Below are positions 61,707-64,000 of a stretch of DNA of 64,000 bases, one piece after another. The notes beneath the pieces are model-generated. The model saw nothing but the letters and a program-made list of their open reading frames with translations, searched no databases and had not been told where the DNA came from. The translations under genes and the position numbers were made by a program. Position 1 is the stretch's first letter. Every line of letters begins with the position of its first letter. The DNA is from Siphonodentalium dalli (taxonomy: Eukaryota; Mollusca; Scaphopoda; Gadilida; Siphonodentaliidae): NCBI GenBank assembly GCA_032622095.1, contig CP136068.1:11265729-11329728 (forward strand). Reading direction: 5' to 3'.

Positions 61707-61792
61707 GAGGATAGGATATGATAGGATATTTTATTTAAATATACACATATTAATGCATAATACATTTGACAAATATTATGTTGTATATTCGA

Positions 61793-61832
61793 GGGGTGGC
61801 ATAGTCAGGCTAGACTGTCTTACTGCCACCCC
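61793..61832. other. 3' UTR hairpin of the LINE
   Basis: GGGGTGGCA pairs with TGCCACCCC, with an inner AGTCAG/CTGTCT stem. In many LINEs a 3' hairpin is the site the reverse transcriptase recognises; that role is inferred here. Confidence 0.6.
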
Positions 61833-62063
61833 CTTAAAAATGAAAAGATGTTATGATAGGCGGTCATGATTTCTTGTACAATGCACGGCTATATAATTAT
61901 GTATCACAAAATGGTTGTATTATATACATGGAGGGTATACGTCTAGATAAATTGTTTATTGGTTACTCGATGGTTTGTCTCTTTCTTGTCAGTGGGTTGT
62001 TCCTTGAAAGTCGAGTAGGAATGTACTGAGTGAGGTTGAGGATTGCGGTATAGGGGAAGTCAC

Positions 62064-63998
62064 TTATTGAGGAGCTACTACACAGTCGGGACATCTTTGA
62101 TTGTTGCATTTAATTGTTGCAGCATATTTTTTAATGCAATCGGCATGTAAACGTCGTTTAAATGTGTGTCTGGATTGGTATGATGTAAATTCGTTATCTA
62201 AGTTGTTCCATATGGTTGGAAAGGAATGAAATGGTAGTTGTTGGGACCAAGATGTTCTTGGTTTTTTTAAAAATAGTGGGTGCTTTTGCCGGGTGGCTGG
62301 TCCTGTTTTCCGTTTGGAAAATATGTCGGTAAATGATTCTATTAAACGCATATGATACCAATCATGCATGAAAACTGCCGCTTGTACTTTGTGGATGTCG
62401 TAGATTTTGAGTATATTTTCTTTTTTAAAGAGAGGTTCTGTGTGGCTTCTATATTTCTTATTACATATAACTCGTATTGCGCGTTTTTGAAGCATGAAAA
62501 TTTTTTTGACCGCAGGGACGTGTCCCCATATTTGAACAGCGTAGACTAAATGGCTTTGTATTAGAGCATAATATAATGTTTTAAGTGCGCTACCAGGAAA
62601 GAAGTGTTTAACTTTATTGATGTGGTATATGGCATTCACCATTTTTGAACAAACAAAGGACACGTGTTTTTTGAAAGTCAGGTTTTCATCTATATGGATT
62701 CCTAGGAATTTTGTGGAGGATTCGTGCTCAAGATTTCCTATCTTGTTTAGTTCCGTATTATTTAAGTAAACCTTTATAAAGTTCCATTTGTCATCATTGT
62801 TCTCTGGGTGTATCAGCATATAATTGCTTTTTTTAGTATTGATCACTAACTTATTGCTACAGCACCAAGCAAATATGTTGCGTAACTCATTATTCACATA
62901 ACTTTCTACAAGGATGCCATTTTTTCCACCAGTTACTAGAGTCGTATCGTCCGCGTATGATAAGATATCCATTGTTGTCGAATTTGACATATCGTTAACG
63001 TAAATTAAGAAAATTATCGGTCCCAGAATTGATCCCTGGGGCACTCCACACGTCACTTCCGTCAATTTAGATTTGATACCATTGAGTTCAACATATTGCC
63101 TTCTATTTTTCAGGTAGCTCTGAAACCATGAGTATGCTGTGCCTCGTATACCATAGTGATCTAGTTTATGAAGTAAAATATCGTGATTTATCGTGTCAAA
63201 TGCTTTTGAGAGGTCGAGAAATAGAGCTAAAGTGGAATCTCTTGTCATTTTGTCATTATTTGAGACAACTTGATCGAGGAGGTGTAATACAGGATGGAAG
63301 GTTGAATGATTAGGGCGGAAGCCGTATTGGTGTTTATAAAGTATGTTTTGTTCATTTAAGAAGTCTAGTAATCGTTTATGCATTATTTTTTCGAGAAGTT
63401 TAGAGATAGCTGGAAGAATGCTGATAGGTCTGTAGTTGGAAATTTCATGAGTGGTATTATTTTTTGGGATCGGAACTACTTTAGAAATTTTCATTTTGTC
63501 AGGGACTATTCCATGCTCTAAGGACAAGTTAAAAATATGCAATAATGCTGGGGCTATTTCCTCAATTGTTTCCTTGATAAGTTTAGTTGATATACCATTG
63601 AAATCCCTTGATACTTTCCCTGTCATAGAGAAACATGTGAGGATGATTTCCTGCATAGAGGTCGGAATTATTTTGAAATTGATGTCGTCTGGTCTGCGGT
63701 TATGGAGAAAATCTGTAAAATGAGAGTCATTTTCATGTTCATTGAGTTGGCTAGTTTCCCGCCCAATTTTTGAGAAAAAGTCATTGAACTTTTCCGATAT
63801 GAGTTTGGAATTTTCAAGTTCTATTCCGTTTTCGGTAAATGACTTGGGGTTATTATTTGTGTTTCCATTCATCTTCAATGCACCCTTAAGTATTTCCCAT
63901 GTTTTCTTTAAGTTATTTTTATTTACTTCTAGAATATTTGTATAGTATATATTTTTACTCTTTCTGATTAGTTTATTATATAAGGTACGATAACTCAA
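62064..63998 (-). CDS. LINE reverse transcriptase ORF, intact, 5' end beyond the window
   Basis: A 644-residue open frame ending at 62064, with no shift or stop. RT motifs in order: HEISNYRPISILPAISKLLE, YKHQYGFRPNHST, LALFLDLSKAFDTINHDILL, CGVPQGSILGPIIFLIYVND, LSYADDTTLV (catalytic YADD), STKFLGIHIDENLTFKKHV and YALIQSHLVYAVQIWG. The tail C-x4-C-x2-C (CNNQRCPDC) is a zinc-knuckle-like end. The upstream residues (YRTLYNKLIRKSKNIYYTNI) are the usual linker after the endonuclease, so the true start is to the right of the window. All RT catalytic residues visible are conserved. Confidence 0.9.
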   Translation of the reverse strand: MSYRTLYNKLIRKSKNIYYTNILEVNKNNLKKTWEILKGALKMNGNTNNNPKSFTENGIELENSKLISEKFNDFFSKIGRETSQLNEHENDSHFTDFLHNRRPDDINFKIIPTSMQEIILTCFSMTGKVSRDFNGISTKLIKETIEEIAPALLHIFNLSLEHGIVPDKMKISKVVPIPKNNTTHEISNYRPISILPAISKLLEKIMHKRLLDFLNEQNILYKHQYGFRPNHSTFHPVLHLLDQVVSNNDKMTRDSTLALFLDLSKAFDTINHDILLHKLDHYGIRGTAYSWFQSYLKNRRQYVELNGIKSKLTEVTCGVPQGSILGPIIFLIYVNDMSNSTTMDILSYADDTTLVTGGKNGILVESYVNNELRNIFAWCCSNKLVINTKKSNYMLIHPENNDDKWNFIKVYLNNTELNKIGNLEHESSTKFLGIHIDENLTFKKHVSFVCSKMVNAIYHINKVKHFFPGSALKTLYYALIQSHLVYAVQIWGHVPAVKKIFMLQKRAIRVICNKKYRSHTEPLFKKENILKIYDIHKVQAAVFMHDWYHMRLIESFTDIFSKRKTGPATRQKHPLFLKKPRTSWSQQLPFHSFPTIWNNLDNEFTSYQSRHTFKRRLHADCIKKYAATIKCNNQRCPDCVVAPQ

Positions 63999-64000
63999 AT

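Larger units (their letters stand above)
61707..64000 (-). mobile_element. Minus-strand LINE, cut by the window edge
   Basis: The 3' tail at 61707-61735 consists of (ATCCTATCAT)-type units on the minus strand. The 3' UTR holds a hairpin (61793-61832), and an intact RT ORF runs to the right edge. The tail repeat, hairpin and protein together mark a Jockey/CR1-type element. The 5' part (endonuclease) lies outside the window. The uninterrupted ORF suggests a recent insertion. Confidence 0.9.

Overview
The window reads as the genome of a multicellular animal, most likely a marine invertebrate. It is AT-rich, with isolated protein-domain exons bounded by good GT/AG splice sites, several families of non-LTR retrotransposon, hAT-like, Helitron-like and foldback elements, and large satellites. 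There is no operon structure, no bacterial or viral gene set, and no rRNA or tRNA that I could recognise. The TE mix would fit a mollusc or another lophotrochozoan, but cephalochordates and similar animals are not excluded.

The one host gene I can support is a plus-strand, multi-exon, Ig/fibronectin-III cell-surface-type protein. Eight intact domain exons and one damaged one lie between 7.3 and 46.8 kb. Each is about 273-312 nt, a multiple of three, and phase 1 at both ends, so each encodes one domain and can be gained or skipped without a frame change. The order is Ig, Ig, (Ig with a stop), Ig, Ig, Ig, FNIII, Ig, Ig. The last two Ig exons are a tandem duplicate of the pair before the FNIII exon. 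Neither the signal-peptide exon nor the transmembrane/cytoplasmic exons is recognisable here.

Everything else is mobile or repetitive, and layered. A 5'-truncated LINE (608-3903) has a 12-bp target duplication. A minus-strand LINE (about 16.5 to 8.6 kb) is split by a 4.4-kb element with 1.4-kb inverted arms, which itself holds a Helitron-like copy. A LINE endonuclease fragment and the 5' end of a hAT element follow (19.5-21.5 kb). At 25.6-31.0 kb sits a degraded copy of a large protein with a zinc-finger-like N-terminus, an XPG/FEN-like PIN nuclease region and a CXC cysteine domain, enclosed by roughly 100-bp inverted repeats. Then come a 136-bp hairpin and about 45 copies of an 87/88-bp hairpin satellite (32.3-36.7 kb).

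Downstream of the last exon are an inverted-repeat block with a 1.4-kb duplicated minisatellite (47.5-53.7 kb), a 3,003-bp TIR element with CAC termini and a 5-bp target duplication (53.93-56.93 kb), a head-to-tail array of five Helitron-like elements (57.34-60.63 kb), and a LINE with an intact reverse transcriptase ORF running off the right edge.

The most interesting candidates are the 25.6-31.0 kb nuclease/CXC unit with inverted ends, the CAC-ended 5-bp-TSD element, the hairpin satellite, and the tandem Helitron-like array whose internal units carry an NRF-1-like palindrome. All readings were made by eye; identities are estimates.
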